A stretch of 61,722 bases of DNA from an uncultured Clostridia bacterium (GTDB lineage: Bacteria > Bacillota > Clostridia > UBA1381). The translations under genes and the position numbers were made by a program. Under the pieces are notes generated by a model. The model had not been told where the DNA came from. It searched no databases and saw only the letters and a program-made list of their open reading frames with translations. Shown here in pieces: positions 33,582-42,173 of this stretch. Numbering within the stretch: the stretch's first letter is position 1; each line of letters starts with the position of its first letter. The stretch is taken from NCBI GenBank assembly GCA_934476675.1, contig CAKSOE010000014.1, forward strand, positions 1 to 61,722, written 5' to 3'.

Positions 33582-34618
33582 AAATAAAAACCTGCGCTTT
33601 CCAAGGCTGTTTTTTCATCCAGACCAAACATTATATTCATATTCTGAACTGCCTGTCCGGCTGCGCCTTTTACAATATTGTCAAGCGACGAAACCACAAC
33701 GGCACGGTTAAGTCTTTCGTCGGCAACAACGCCTATATCAACGAAGTTTGAGCCCGCCACATGCTTTGATTCCGGGAGTTTTCCGGCATCCTTAACACGT
33801 ACAAAAAATTCGTCTTTGTAAAAATCCTTATACAGCTCTGTTAATTCCTCCGTAGTCTGTTTTTTGTTCAGATTTATGTAAATAGTCGATAAAATCCCGC
33901 GTTTAACGGGAATCAGATGCGGCGTAAACGATACCATAACCGGCTTGTCCGACGCGTGTGACAATTCCTGCTCGATTTCCGATGTATGACGGTGAGTTGC
34001 TACCTTATACGCTTTCATATTTTCCGTACATTCGCAAAAATGTACCTGCTGCGTCAAACTGCGGCCTGCTCCCGTGACGCCGGATTTTGCATCAATTATA
34101 ATATTCTCACTGCTGCCTATGCCCGATTTTAAAAGCGGATATGCTCCGAGAATCGAACAGGTCGTATAGCATCCGGGATTTCCGATAAGCCTTGCGCTCT
34201 TTATTTTATCCCTGTACAGCTCCGGCATACCGTATACCGACTCCTTTAAAAGCTCCGGCGACGAATGTTTCTGTCCGTACCACTTTTCATAAACCTCTAT
34301 ATCGTCATAACGAAAATCACCGCTTAAATCTATGACCTTTACGCCCTTTTCGATTATTGACGGAATGACCTCCTTTGATGCGCCGTGAGGAAGCGCCGTA
34401 AACGCAACATCACATTTTGCCACCGCATCAACATCCACCTTTTCACACTTTTTGTCAAGCACGCCTTTAAAGTTCGGATAAACATCGCTTATGCTCTGTC
34501 CGTCAAAGCTCTGCGATCCTAATATTTCAATGCTTACGCCGGGATGATTTGTGAGCAGTCTCACAAGCTCAATTCCTGCGTACCCCGTTGCTCCGAGTAC
34601 CGCCGCCTTTATCATCAT
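33578..34618 (-). CDS. argC: N-acetyl-gamma-glutamyl-phosphate reductase
   Basis: A 346-residue NADPH-dependent reductase of arginine synthesis. The Rossmann motif is GATGYAGIELVRLL at residues 9-22, and the catalytic Cys is in GNPGCYTTCS. HTSEIEQEL and the late HVAGSNFVDIG are family-typical. First gene of argC-argB-proS; argJ and argD, usually between or next to these, are absent here and must lie elsewhere. Confidence 0.96.
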   Translation of the reverse strand: MMIKAAVLGATGYAGIELVRLLTNHPGVSIEILGSQSFDGQSISDVYPNFKGVLDKKCEKVDVDAVAKCDVAFTALPHGASKEVIPSIIEKGVKVIDLSGDFRYDDIEVYEKWYGQKHSSPELLKESVYGMPELYRDKIKSARLIGNPGCYTTCSILGAYPLLKSGIGSSENIIIDAKSGVTGAGRSLTQQVHFCECTENMKAYKVATHRHTSEIEQELSHASDKPVMVSFTPHLIPVKRGILSTIYINLNKKQTTEELTELYKDFYKDEFFVRVKDAGKLPESKHVAGSNFVDIGVVADERLNRAVVVSSLDNIVKGAAGQAVQNMNIMFGLDEKTALESAGFYL

Positions 34619-34661
34619 ACTTCATCTCCCGAAAAAAAATCTCTTTTATAACTAATTCTAT

Positions 34662-34690
34662 ATTATATTACAAATATTTCAGTTTGTAAA
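34662..34690 (-). promoter_or_regulatory. Promoter of argC-argB-proS
   Basis: TTTACA (34690-34685), 17 bases, TATAAT (34667-34662) on the minus strand. I see no clear ARG box pair. Confidence 0.7.
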
Positions 34691-34735
34691 GAGAAATCAC
34701 CCAAAATTTAATTATTTCGTTATTCTGAACGATAT

Positions 34736-35584
34736 TTACGCCTCAGAATTTTTGCGTCTGTATATTTTGGGCGATACTCCGTATTTTTTCTTGAACGCCG
34801 TCGAAAAATAATTCGAATCCTCAAAACCGCACGCAAACGCCACGTCGGTTACTCCGTGTGCCGTACTTCTGAGCATCTCTGCCGCACGTGCCATTCTTAC
34901 ATTATTTATGTATTCCATAATACTGCTCCGGCATTCCTCCCTGAAAATATGCCGCAAATGCACCTCCGAATACCCTGCCGCACGTGCCACATCCGCACAG
35001 GTTATTTTACAGGCACAGTTTTCATATATGTACGTAATGGCTTTTCTGAATACGATTTTTTGCGGTGTTTCCGTCTGCGCCGTCTCCGCGCATTTGCGGT
35101 ACAATTCGAGGAGCATATATTCAAGCGGCTTTATCATGCGTTTTATTTCCTCCTCCTCCGGCACGTCTGCCGAAAGCTCCGAATACAGTTCAAAAAACCT
35201 CTGTCCGCACCGTTTTCTTACCGTTTCCGCACAAAGCTCTGAACGCTCGTTTTTCCCTCTGTACCCCGAAATGCTCACGCATATTATCATTTTTCTTTCA
35301 TATATAACAGGATAAACGTATTCCTCAACTCCGGCATAACAATGCGAATAATATATCTGTGACGGGGATTTCTTTTCAAGCATACGTTTATTGCGAATAC
35401 ATTTCCCGCGCATTGACGGATTTGATTTTAAATATGCGCACACATTCGGCTGATGAATCTCATACTCCAACAGCACAGGCAGACAATCTCCGAAATTATT
35501 CCCGAAACAGCTTAACATGACGCACCACCCATGTTTGCGCAGAAAATCTATATATCCTGTAATGTCCTTTAATGTATCGTTCAT
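34736..35584 (-). CDS. AraC-family regulator with PocR-like sensor domain
   Basis: A 282-residue regulator. Residues ~1-150 resemble the PocR sensory domain: a Cys-containing part (SMRGKCIRNKRMLEKK) followed by YYSHCYAGVEEYVYPVIY and an ICVSISGY strand. Residues ~180-280 hold two helix-turn-helix motifs of the AraC/XylS type (KITCADVARAAGYSEVHLRHIF and VTDVAFACGFEDSNYFSTAF). PocR domains of characterised relatives sense small hydrocarbon derivatives. Its target is unclear: the neighbours (argC below, a TetR gene above) do not suggest one. Confidence 0.88.
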   Translation of the reverse strand: MNDTLKDITGYIDFLRKHGWCVMLSCFGNNFGDCLPVLLEYEIHQPNVCAYLKSNPSMRGKCIRNKRMLEKKSPSQIYYSHCYAGVEEYVYPVIYERKMIICVSISGYRGKNERSELCAETVRKRCGQRFFELYSELSADVPEEEEIKRMIKPLEYMLLELYRKCAETAQTETPQKIVFRKAITYIYENCACKITCADVARAAGYSEVHLRHIFREECRSSIMEYINNVRMARAAEMLRSTAHGVTDVAFACGFEDSNYFSTAFKKKYGVSPKIYRRKNSEA

Positions 35585-35604
35585 AATATCCTCCGCAGAA
35601 ATTT

Positions 35605-35667
35605 AAAGAAAAACGCTCTTACGGCTCTGTTTTTCTTTATTATACTACAAACATCGTTCGGGGTCAA
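35605..35667 (-). promoter_or_regulatory. Promoter and 5' hairpin of the AraC-type gene
   Basis: TTGACC (35667-35662), 17 bases, TATAAT (35644-35639) on the minus strand. At or just after the expected start the RNA forms a 10-bp hairpin, AAAGAAAAAC/GTTTTTCTTT (35638-35605), followed by an AAATTT stretch before the ribosome site. Confidence 0.65.
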
Positions 35668-35768
35668 CCGAAAATGCTTGATATGCCCACTTTCAAAAAA
35701 ACTGTCTTTTTATTTGCTAATTATTGCGATTTTAGTGAAAATTTATCCGTTTTTGTTATTTTTTGTTG

Positions 35769-35805
35769 ATTTTGACGAAAAACGTTCACCATTTTTCGTC
35801 AAAAT
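35769..35805. promoter_or_regulatory. 14-bp perfect inverted repeat between divergent promoters
   Basis: ATTTTGACGAAAAA and TTTTTCGTCAAAAT are separated by 9 bases. It ends 15 bases before the -35 box of the TetR-gene promoter and lies about 100 bases upstream of the AraC-gene promoter. It may be an operator for one of the two regulators. Confidence 0.55.
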
Positions 35806-35820
35806 ATCTGTTTTTTTGCA

Positions 35821-35849
35821 TTGACATACATGGGAAGATATGGTATAAT
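35821..35849 (+). promoter_or_regulatory. Consensus promoter before the TetR-type gene
   Basis: TTGACA (35821-35826), 17 bases, TATAAT (35844-35849): a full-consensus sigma-A promoter. Confidence 0.85.
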
Positions 35850-35877
35850 CTATAATGAAAAGATAATAGAACAGTTT

Positions 35878-35914
35878 TTGAGTACGTATTTTATGTACTC
35901 AATTTTGTTTTTTT
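35878..35914 (+). terminator. Promoter-proximal terminator before the TetR-type gene
   Basis: TTGAGTAC/GTACTCAA (8 bp, 9-base loop) is followed by TTTTGTTTTTTT. It would stop transcripts from the upstream promoter after about 55-60 bases, leaving either a small RNA or an attenuated leader. Confidence 0.75.
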
Positions 35915-35921
35915 AGGAAAA

Positions 35922-35939
35922 ATATAACGAATGTTATAT
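35922..35939 (+). promoter_or_regulatory. Dyad operator candidate for the TetR-type protein
   Basis: A perfect dyad ATATAAC-GAAT-GTTATAT, about 30 bases before the start codon of the TetR-family gene: size and place fit an autoregulatory operator. Confidence 0.5.
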
Positions 35940-35967
35940 AAAAACACTTACAAGGAGCAGCATTATA

Positions 35968-36522
35968 ATGAGAGCAAAATCTTCCTTACACATACGAAAT
36001 AAATTCTTGAAAATGTCTTTTGAGCATATGTCTGAGTTCGGTCTTGAACAGACCTCATTAAGAGAACTTTGTAAAAATACAGGTATTTCCTCCGGAAGTC
36101 TTTATTATTGGTTTAATAATAAAGACGAGCTTATCATCGCCGCCGCTGAATTTGGTTTTGATAATATATCGTCGCGTATTTTTGATTGTAATTTTGATGA
36201 TATAAAAAGCATAAAGGATTTTTTTGATACCAATATGAGCAGGATAAAAAAATTCCAAAATCAGCTGAAATTTATTTATCAGGTTGCAACCAGCCCTATG
36301 TACGGCGACAAGCTGAGAGCAAAGGTAGAGGTATTTAACAGCGCTTGCGAAAAATACACGCAAAAGCTTGCAAATATTTTAAGCTTCCCCGCCGATGAGC
36401 TGAAACCGTTTATTTATATGTATATTGATACCGTATTGGATTTCATTATATGGAATAACGAGGAAAAGACAAAAACACAACTGGACTGTATATATAATCT
36501 GATAGGATCACGTGATAAGTAA
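35968..36522 (+). CDS. TetR/AcrR-family transcriptional regulator
   Basis: A 184-residue protein with an N-terminal TetR helix-turn-helix (about 15-55: TSLRELCKNTGISSGSLYYWF and then NKDELIIAAAEFGF) and an all-helical ligand/dimer domain. The ATG has AAGGAG ten bases upstream. The gene has a strong promoter, a terminator hairpin and a dyad upstream, so it probably controls itself. It has no co-directional partner gene; feoB converges on it from the other side. Ligand and target are unknown. Confidence 0.92.
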   Translation: MRAKSSLHIRNKFLKMSFEHMSEFGLEQTSLRELCKNTGISSGSLYYWFNNKDELIIAAAEFGFDNISSRIFDCNFDDIKSIKDFFDTNMSRIKKFQNQLKFIYQVATSPMYGDKLRAKVEVFNSACEKYTQKLANILSFPADELKPFIYMYIDTVLDFIIWNNEEKTKTQLDCIYNLIGSRDK

Positions 36523-36529
36523 AAACAAA

Positions 36530-36562
36530 GAAAACGCACTTCATTTCAGAAAGTGCGTTTTC
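36530..36562. terminator. Bidirectional terminator between TetR-type gene and feoB
   Basis: The 12-bp stem GAAAACGCACTT/AAGTGCGTTTTC is followed on the minus strand by TTTGTTTTTA, so it mainly ends the long ylxM-to-feoB transcript; the plus-strand tail is weaker. Confidence 0.82.
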
Positions 36563-36584
36563 TCAGTTTGCCTTGCTTCCATAC

Positions 36585-38942
36585 CTACACACCTACGTGC
36601 AATACGATTAACACAGCGCGTACAATAAGCGCGCACACCCACGCGACTGCACATTGTCCTGCTACAATTCCGACTGCCCATTTTCCGCCCAGTTCACGCT
36701 TTATTGCTGCAACTGCCGCAACGCATGGCGTATAAAGCAGACAGAACACAAGAAGCGCACCTGCCGAAACAGGTGAAATAATTGAAAGCAGGCTTCCCGT
36801 ACCGTCCAGCAGCACCGAAAGCGTAGAAACAACGCTTTCCTTTGCCATAAAGCCTGCCATAAGCGCCGTCACAATGCGCCAGTCACCGAATCCAAGCGGT
36901 GCAAACACAGGCGATACCACTCCGGCAATTCTTGCAAGAATGCTTGTCTTTGAATCCTCTACTATATTCAGTCCGAAATCAAACGTCTGTAAAAACCACA
37001 CAACAATCGACGCAAGGAATATCACCGTAAATGCTCTCTGCAAAAAGTCTTTTGCCTTATCCCACAATAGATGCGCAACATTTTTTATGCCCGGCATACG
37101 GTAATTGGGCAGTTCCATAACAAACGGTACCGCTTCGCCCTTAAACGCTGTTTCCTTTGCGATAAGTGCAGTAATAATCCCCGTTAATATTCCAAGAAAA
37201 TATAATCCGACCATAATCAAACCGCTGTATTCCGGAAAAAACGCCGCAGTGAAAAATCCGTAAATCGGCAGCTTTGCCGTACAGCTCATGAACGGCGTAA
37301 GCATTATTGTCATCTTTCTGTCCCTTGCCGACGGCAGTGTTCTGCTCGCCATAACCCCCGGCACCGTACATCCGAAACCTATAAGCATCGGAACAATACT
37401 TCTGCCCGAAAGTCCTATCTTTCTTAAAAGCTTATCCATTACAAACGCCACTCTTGCCATGTATCCGCTGTCCTCAAGCATTGACAGAAAGAAAAACAGT
37501 ATCACAATAATCGGAACAAAGCTCAAAACACTTCCCACCCCGGCACATATTCCGTCAATAATAAGCGAATGCAGCACGCTGCTCACATTTGCAGCGGAAA
37601 GCGCCGAGTCCAATGCATTTGTAAATGCGTCTATTCCCATTTCCAAAAGCCTTTGCAGCCAAGCCCCAAACACATTAAAAGTAAGATAAAACACCACTGC
37701 CATTATACATATGAAAATCGGAATTGCCGTATATTTTCCGGTAAGCAGCATATCGATTCTGCGGCTGCGCTTATGCTCCTTGCTTTCATGCGGCTTTACA
37801 ACAGTACGCGAACAAAGCCTTTTTATAAATGAAAAACGCATATCCGCGATTGCCGCTGCGCGGTCAAGACCTCTTTCGTCCTCCATCTGACAAATGATGT
37901 GTTCTATCATTTCCTTTTCATTTTCGGAAAGCTTAAGCGAATTTATAATAAGTTCATCGCCCTCAACAATTTTACTTGCCGCAAATCTGACCGGTATATC
38001 CGCCGCTTTTGCATGATCTTCAATCAGGTGCATTATTCCGTGCAGACACCTGTGTACCGCTCCGCCGTGAGTCTTTTTGTCACAAAAATCCGTCCGTCCC
38101 GGTCTTTCCTGGTATTTTGCTATATGTACAGCGTGCTTTACAAGCTCGTCAACTCCTTCATTCTTTGCCGCCGAAATCGGCACAACAGGTATTCCGAGCA
38201 TTTCCTCCATTTCGTTTATGCGTATCGTTCCGCCGTTTCCGCGCACCTCGTCCATCATATTAAGCGCCAGAACAATCGGTATATCAAGCTCCATAAGCTG
38301 CATTGTAAGATAAAGATTTCTTTCAATGTTTCCGGCGTCAACTATATTTATAATGCCTGTAGGCTTTTCGTCAAGTATGAATTTTCTCGATACAATTTCC
38401 TCGCTTGTGTAAGGCGACAGCGAATATATTCCCGGCAAATCCGTAACTAAGGTATCCGGATATTCCCTTATCGAACCGCTCTTTCTGTCAACCGTAACTC
38501 CCGGGAAATTGCCTACGTGCTGGCTTGAACCCGTAAGCTGATTAAACAGCGTAGTTTTTCCGCAGTTTTGATTGCCTGCGAGCGCAAATGTCAGTATTGT
38601 TCCCTTTGGCAGCGGATTTTCGTCTGCCTTGACATGAAATTTTCCGCTCTCACCCAATCCCGGGTGAGGTCTGTACTTGCCGTCCTCATCGGGCGCTTCT
38701 TCATTTTTTGGTACTGATGCAATCGGCTTTATCTCAATTTTTTCCGCATCGTCAAGTCTTAAAGTCAGCTCATATCCCTGTATTCTCAGCTCCATCGGAT
38801 CGCCCATCGGAGCATACTTCATCAGCGTAACGTTTGCCCCCGGCAAAACTCCCATATCAAGAAAATGCTGTCTTAAAGCGCCTTCACCGCCAACAACCGT
38901 TATAACCGCCGATTTTCCTATTTCTAAATCCCTAAGCGTCAT
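36585..38942 (-). CDS. feoB: FeoA-FeoB fusion, ferrous iron transporter
   Basis: A 785-residue protein with an SH3-like FeoA domain (about 1-75: GGEGALRQHFLDMGVLPGA), a linker, a GTPase G domain (about 118-280: G1 GNQNCGKTT, with Gln for the usual Pro; G3 DLPG; G4 NMMD), a helical GDI part, and a membrane domain of ~10 helices with two Gate motifs (GFGCTVPGVMASRTL, LYTPCVAAVAA, both with Cys). It imports Fe2+. Its ATG overlaps the trmD stop (ATGA), so it is expressed as the last gene of a ribosomal/SRP operon, an unusual place for an iron transporter. No Fur box is seen between them. Confidence 0.96.
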   Translation of the reverse strand: MTLRDLEIGKSAVITVVGGEGALRQHFLDMGVLPGANVTLMKYAPMGDPMELRIQGYELTLRLDDAEKIEIKPIASVPKNEEAPDEDGKYRPHPGLGESGKFHVKADENPLPKGTILTFALAGNQNCGKTTLFNQLTGSSQHVGNFPGVTVDRKSGSIREYPDTLVTDLPGIYSLSPYTSEEIVSRKFILDEKPTGIINIVDAGNIERNLYLTMQLMELDIPIVLALNMMDEVRGNGGTIRINEMEEMLGIPVVPISAAKNEGVDELVKHAVHIAKYQERPGRTDFCDKKTHGGAVHRCLHGIMHLIEDHAKAADIPVRFAASKIVEGDELIINSLKLSENEKEMIEHIICQMEDERGLDRAAAIADMRFSFIKRLCSRTVVKPHESKEHKRSRRIDMLLTGKYTAIPIFICIMAVVFYLTFNVFGAWLQRLLEMGIDAFTNALDSALSAANVSSVLHSLIIDGICAGVGSVLSFVPIIVILFFFLSMLEDSGYMARVAFVMDKLLRKIGLSGRSIVPMLIGFGCTVPGVMASRTLPSARDRKMTIMLTPFMSCTAKLPIYGFFTAAFFPEYSGLIMVGLYFLGILTGIITALIAKETAFKGEAVPFVMELPNYRMPGIKNVAHLLWDKAKDFLQRAFTVIFLASIVVWFLQTFDFGLNIVEDSKTSILARIAGVVSPVFAPLGFGDWRIVTALMAGFMAKESVVSTLSVLLDGTGSLLSIISPVSAGALLVFCLLYTPCVAAVAAIKRELGGKWAVGIVAGQCAVAWVCALIVRAVLIVLHVGV

Positions 38943-39682
38943 ATTTTTTGTTCTCCGTCCGAATATTTTTTTAAAAACTCCTCGTCCGCCTTTGTAAGCT
39001 CTGCTTTTTTGAGCATATCGGGACGCTTTTTCAAAGTATTTAACAGTGCTTGCTCATGCTTCCACTTTTCTATATTCGCATGATGCCCCGATACAAGTAT
39101 TTCGGGAATTTCCTTTCCGTGCCAAACCGGAGGTCTTGTATATTGCGGATATTCCAAAAGTCCGTTGTAGTGCGATTCATTCTCATACGACTCCTCCGCC
39201 GCAAGAACCCCGGGAATAAGCCGCGATACGGTATCCACCACCGCCATTGCCGGAATCTCACCGCCCGTCAGCACAAAATCGCCCACAGACAGCTCCATAT
39301 CGACAATTTCGTCAATAACGCGCTGATCAATACCCTCATAATGTCCGCATAATAAAATTATATGCTCATTTTCCGATAAATTACACGCTGTTTTCTGATC
39401 AAACACCTTTCCCTGCGGCGACATATAAACCGTGAGCGGTTTATATGATAATCCGTTCACAACCGACATATATGCGTCATACACCGGCTGCGCCTGCATA
39501 AGCATTCCACCTCCGCCGCTGTACGGATAATCGTCTACCTTGCGGTGCTTATTCTCCGTAAAGTCGCGTATATCCACGCAATTCACTTCAATAATGCCTT
39601 TTTCACGCGCTCGTCCTATAATGCTGTCACCCAGCACCGCCTCAAACATCTGCGGAAAAAGCGTTAAAATATCAAATCTCAT
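38939..39682 (-). CDS. trmD: tRNA (guanine-N1)-methyltransferase TrmD
   Basis: A 247-residue SPOUT methyltransferase making m1G37 in tRNAs, which prevents frameshifting. Seen: YSGGGGMLMQAQP, the knot region ILLCGHYEGIDQRV, GGEIPAMAVVD and LLEYPQYTRP. It overlaps rimM by four bases (ATGA) and feoB by four bases, so translation is coupled along the operon. Confidence 0.97.
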   Translation of the reverse strand: MRFDILTLFPQMFEAVLGDSIIGRAREKGIIEVNCVDIRDFTENKHRKVDDYPYSGGGGMLMQAQPVYDAYMSVVNGLSYKPLTVYMSPQGKVFDQKTACNLSENEHIILLCGHYEGIDQRVIDEIVDMELSVGDFVLTGGEIPAMAVVDTVSRLIPGVLAAEESYENESHYNGLLEYPQYTRPPVWHGKEIPEILVSGHHANIEKWKHEQALLNTLKKRPDMLKKAELTKADEEFLKKYSDGEQKI

Positions 39683-40185
39683 TCCTCATCCAGTCCCTCC
39701 GGTATTTTCACCAGTACGCGCTTATTTTCAAGCTCTACCGTTATCACGTCATCAATTAGCGGAAGAAGAAGATTTTTCTTTCCGTCACGCTTTATATCGT
39801 AAATATCGTTTGAACCGGTATTGAAAATATCCGCAACCGTACCTATTTTATTCCCGTACTCATCAACTGCGTCAAGACCGATTATATCCGTAATATAATA
39901 CACGCCCTCCGGCAGCTCGCCAAGCATATCGCGCTCCACATAAACGGTTTTATTTTTAAGCCTCTGTGCATCTTCAATTGATGCAAGCTGTGCAAATTTT
40001 ACAATAAGATTATTCTTCTGATATTTAAGATTTTCTATATCAAGGCGCAATTCGCCTGTTTTTTCCTTAACATACACATACTTGATATCTTCAAAGGTTT
40101 CCGGCGAATCCGTCCATGGAACAATTTTTACTTCCCCCCTCAAACCGTGAGTATTTACTATTTTTCCTGCTTCAAGCTTTTCCAT
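39679..40185 (-). CDS. rimM: 16S rRNA processing factor RimM
   Basis: A 168-residue 30S maturation factor with an N-terminal RimM beta-barrel (GKIVNTHGLRGEVKIVPWTD) and a C-terminal PRC barrel (YYITDIIGLDAVDEYGNKIG). It binds S19 during assembly of the 30S head. I start at the ATG at 40185 with AGGAGG upstream; the frame's extra 18 codons precede that site. It sits between khpA and trmD, as in many Firmicutes. Confidence 0.95.
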   Translation of the reverse strand: MEKLEAGKIVNTHGLRGEVKIVPWTDSPETFEDIKYVYVKEKTGELRLDIENLKYQKNNLIVKFAQLASIEDAQRLKNKTVYVERDMLGELPEGVYYITDIIGLDAVDEYGNKIGTVADIFNTGSNDIYDIKRDGKKNLLLPLIDDVITVELENKRVLVKIPEGLDEE

Positions 40186-40242
40186 ACGCTTATCCTCCTG
40201 ATATAGCGAAAAAGGTCTGTCCGAAAGGACAAACCTCATACG

Positions 40243-40473
40243 TTATATAATTTCAACCGCTACTTTTTTATTTTCCTTGTTCGCAGCAGCCTTCACAACA
40301 GCTCTGATCGCTTTCGCAATTCTTCCCTGTTTACCAATAACCTTGCCCATGTCGCTTTCCGCAACACGAAGCTCGAGAGTTATTGTCTCATCGTCGTTAT
40401 TTATCTCTGTAACAGATACCTGTTCGGGATAATCAACAAGAGCTCTGGCAATTTTTTCCAATACCTGTTTCAT
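40243..40473 (-). CDS. khpA: KH-domain RNA-binding protein KhpA
   Basis: A 76-residue single KH domain with the GxxG loop in VIGKQGRIAKAIR. It binds RNA, in other Firmicutes together with KhpB, and affects cell elongation. It lies 18 bases after rpsP, the usual order rpsP-khpA-rimM-trmD. Confidence 0.93.
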   Translation of the reverse strand: MKQVLEKIARALVDYPEQVSVTEINNDDETITLELRVAESDMGKVIGKQGRIAKAIRAVVKAAANKENKKVAVEII

Positions 40474-40491
40474 ACACCATACCCTCCGTTA

Positions 40492-40734
40492 TCAGATAAT
40501 ATTTGACTTCTTCAAGAGAGCCTTAACGGTATCGGTAGGCTGTGCACCGTTACCAATCCATTTCTTGGCTGCATCTGCGTCAATTTTGATTTCAGCCGGA
40601 TCCGTAAGCGGATTAAAAGTACCGATTTCTTCAATAAATCTACCGTTTCTGGGGTATCTTGAATCTGCAACTACAACTCTGTAAAAAGGAGCCTTTTTAG
40701 CGCCCATTCTTCTTAATCTGATTTTTACTGCCAT
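40492..40734 (-). CDS. rpsP: 30S ribosomal protein S16
   Basis: An 80-residue protein, MAVKIRLRRMGAKKAPFYRV at the start, VADSRYPRNGRFIE in the middle: textbook S16. Start at the ATG at 40734 behind AGGAGG; the 14 extra codons in the open frame lie before that site. Confidence 0.98.
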   Translation of the reverse strand: MAVKIRLRRMGAKKAPFYRVVVADSRYPRNGRFIEEIGTFNPLTDPAEIKIDADAAKKWIGNGAQPTDTVKALLKKSNII

Positions 40735-40807
40735 TTCTTTCACCTCCTGAAAAAATTCATATGCGGATTTCCGCAATCTATGAAAAACAACCCAATGATT
40801 GTATTTT

Positions 40808-42157
40808 CTAAAATTGTTTGCTCTTTCTGAGACGTTTAAGCATCTTGCTCTGTCTCGCTCCCGAAAGCTGCTTCATCATTTTCTGCATTTGCGCAAATTG
40901 CTTCAAAAGCTGATTTACATCCTGAACACGCGTACCGCTTCCCTTTGCAATTCTTATTTTTCTGTTTGCGCCGATAATTGACGGTTTTCTGCGCTCCTCC
41001 ATTGTCATTGACTGGATTATCGCTTCAATATGCACCATGCGCTTTGCATTTTCTTCCGTATCTACCTGGTCAAGCATTTTTTTGTCAACACCGGGCAGCA
41101 TACTGATTATCTGCGAGAATGAACCGAGCTTTTTAATCTGCTTGAACTGTTCAAGAAAATCGTCAAGGTCAAACTCCTGTTTTCTGATTTTCGCTTCAAG
41201 CTCTGCCGCCTTTTTCTCGTCAATAGTTTCCTGTGCCTTGTCGATAAGCGTCAGCACATCGCCCATACCAAGTATTCTCGACGCCATTCTGTCCGGATGG
41301 AATTGCTCCAAATCCCCTAATTTTTCGCCGACAGACGCATACTTAATCGGTTTTCCCGTAACCTGCTTTACAGACAGCGCCGCACCGCCGCGCGTATCGC
41401 CGTCAAGCTTTGAAAGTATAACGCCTGTTATATCAAGCTGTTCGTTAAAGGTTTTTGCTACATTTACCGCATCCTGACCGGTCATTGCGTCAACTACCAG
41501 CAAAATCTCGGACGGATTTACCTCCGCACGTATATCGCACAGCTCCTGCATAAGCTTTTCATCTATATGCAGACGTCCTGCCGTGTCTATGATTACCGGA
41601 TCGTTTCCGTGCTTAACGGCGTGTTCGATTGCTGCTTTGGCAATCTTTACCGGGCTTTCGTCCGTTCCCATCGAAAATACCGGAACCTGTATCTGCTCAC
41701 CCAAAACCTCAAGCTGCTTAACCGCCGCCGGACGGTACACATCACAGGCAACCATAAGCGGACGCTTATTCATTGTTTTTGTAAGATTTTTCGCAAGCTT
41801 TGCCGATGCCGTTGTTTTACCTGCACCCTGCAAGCCGCACATCATGATAACCGTGGGCGGTTTTGACGCAAATTGCAGTCTTGCCGCTTCTCCGCCTATC
41901 ATTGCGGTAAGTTCCTCATTTACAATCTTTACAAGCTGCTGCGCCGGAGTGAGCGACTCCATGATTTCCTGTCCGAGCGCTTTTTCCGAAACCGCCGCAA
42001 CAAACTCCTTTACTACCTTGAAGTTAACGTCTGCTTCCAGAAGAGCCAGCTTAATTTCTCTCATGGCATCCTTGATGTCTTTTTCCGACAATTTGCCTTT
42101 GCCGCGCATTTTTTTGAAAACGCCCTGCAGCTTTTCGCCCAAGCTTTCAAATGCCAT
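40808..42157 (-). CDS. ffh: Signal recognition particle protein Ffh
   Basis: A 449-residue SRP54 homologue: N domain (1-~90), G domain with GLQGAGKTT, the SRP insertion, DTAGRLHID and LSKLDGDTRGG, then a Met-rich M domain (about 300-440) that binds signal sequences and 4.5S RNA (RIAKGSGTRVQDVNQLLKQF). It delivers membrane proteins to SecYEG with FtsY. Preceded by ylxM by 16 bases, followed by rpsP. Confidence 0.97.
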   Translation of the reverse strand: MAFESLGEKLQGVFKKMRGKGKLSEKDIKDAMREIKLALLEADVNFKVVKEFVAAVSEKALGQEIMESLTPAQQLVKIVNEELTAMIGGEAARLQFASKPPTVIMMCGLQGAGKTTASAKLAKNLTKTMNKRPLMVACDVYRPAAVKQLEVLGEQIQVPVFSMGTDESPVKIAKAAIEHAVKHGNDPVIIDTAGRLHIDEKLMQELCDIRAEVNPSEILLVVDAMTGQDAVNVAKTFNEQLDITGVILSKLDGDTRGGAALSVKQVTGKPIKYASVGEKLGDLEQFHPDRMASRILGMGDVLTLIDKAQETIDEKKAAELEAKIRKQEFDLDDFLEQFKQIKKLGSFSQIISMLPGVDKKMLDQVDTEENAKRMVHIEAIIQSMTMEERRKPSIIGANRKIRIAKGSGTRVQDVNQLLKQFAQMQKMMKQLSGARQSKMLKRLRKSKQF

Positions 42158-42173
42158 ATTAAGGACTCCCTTC

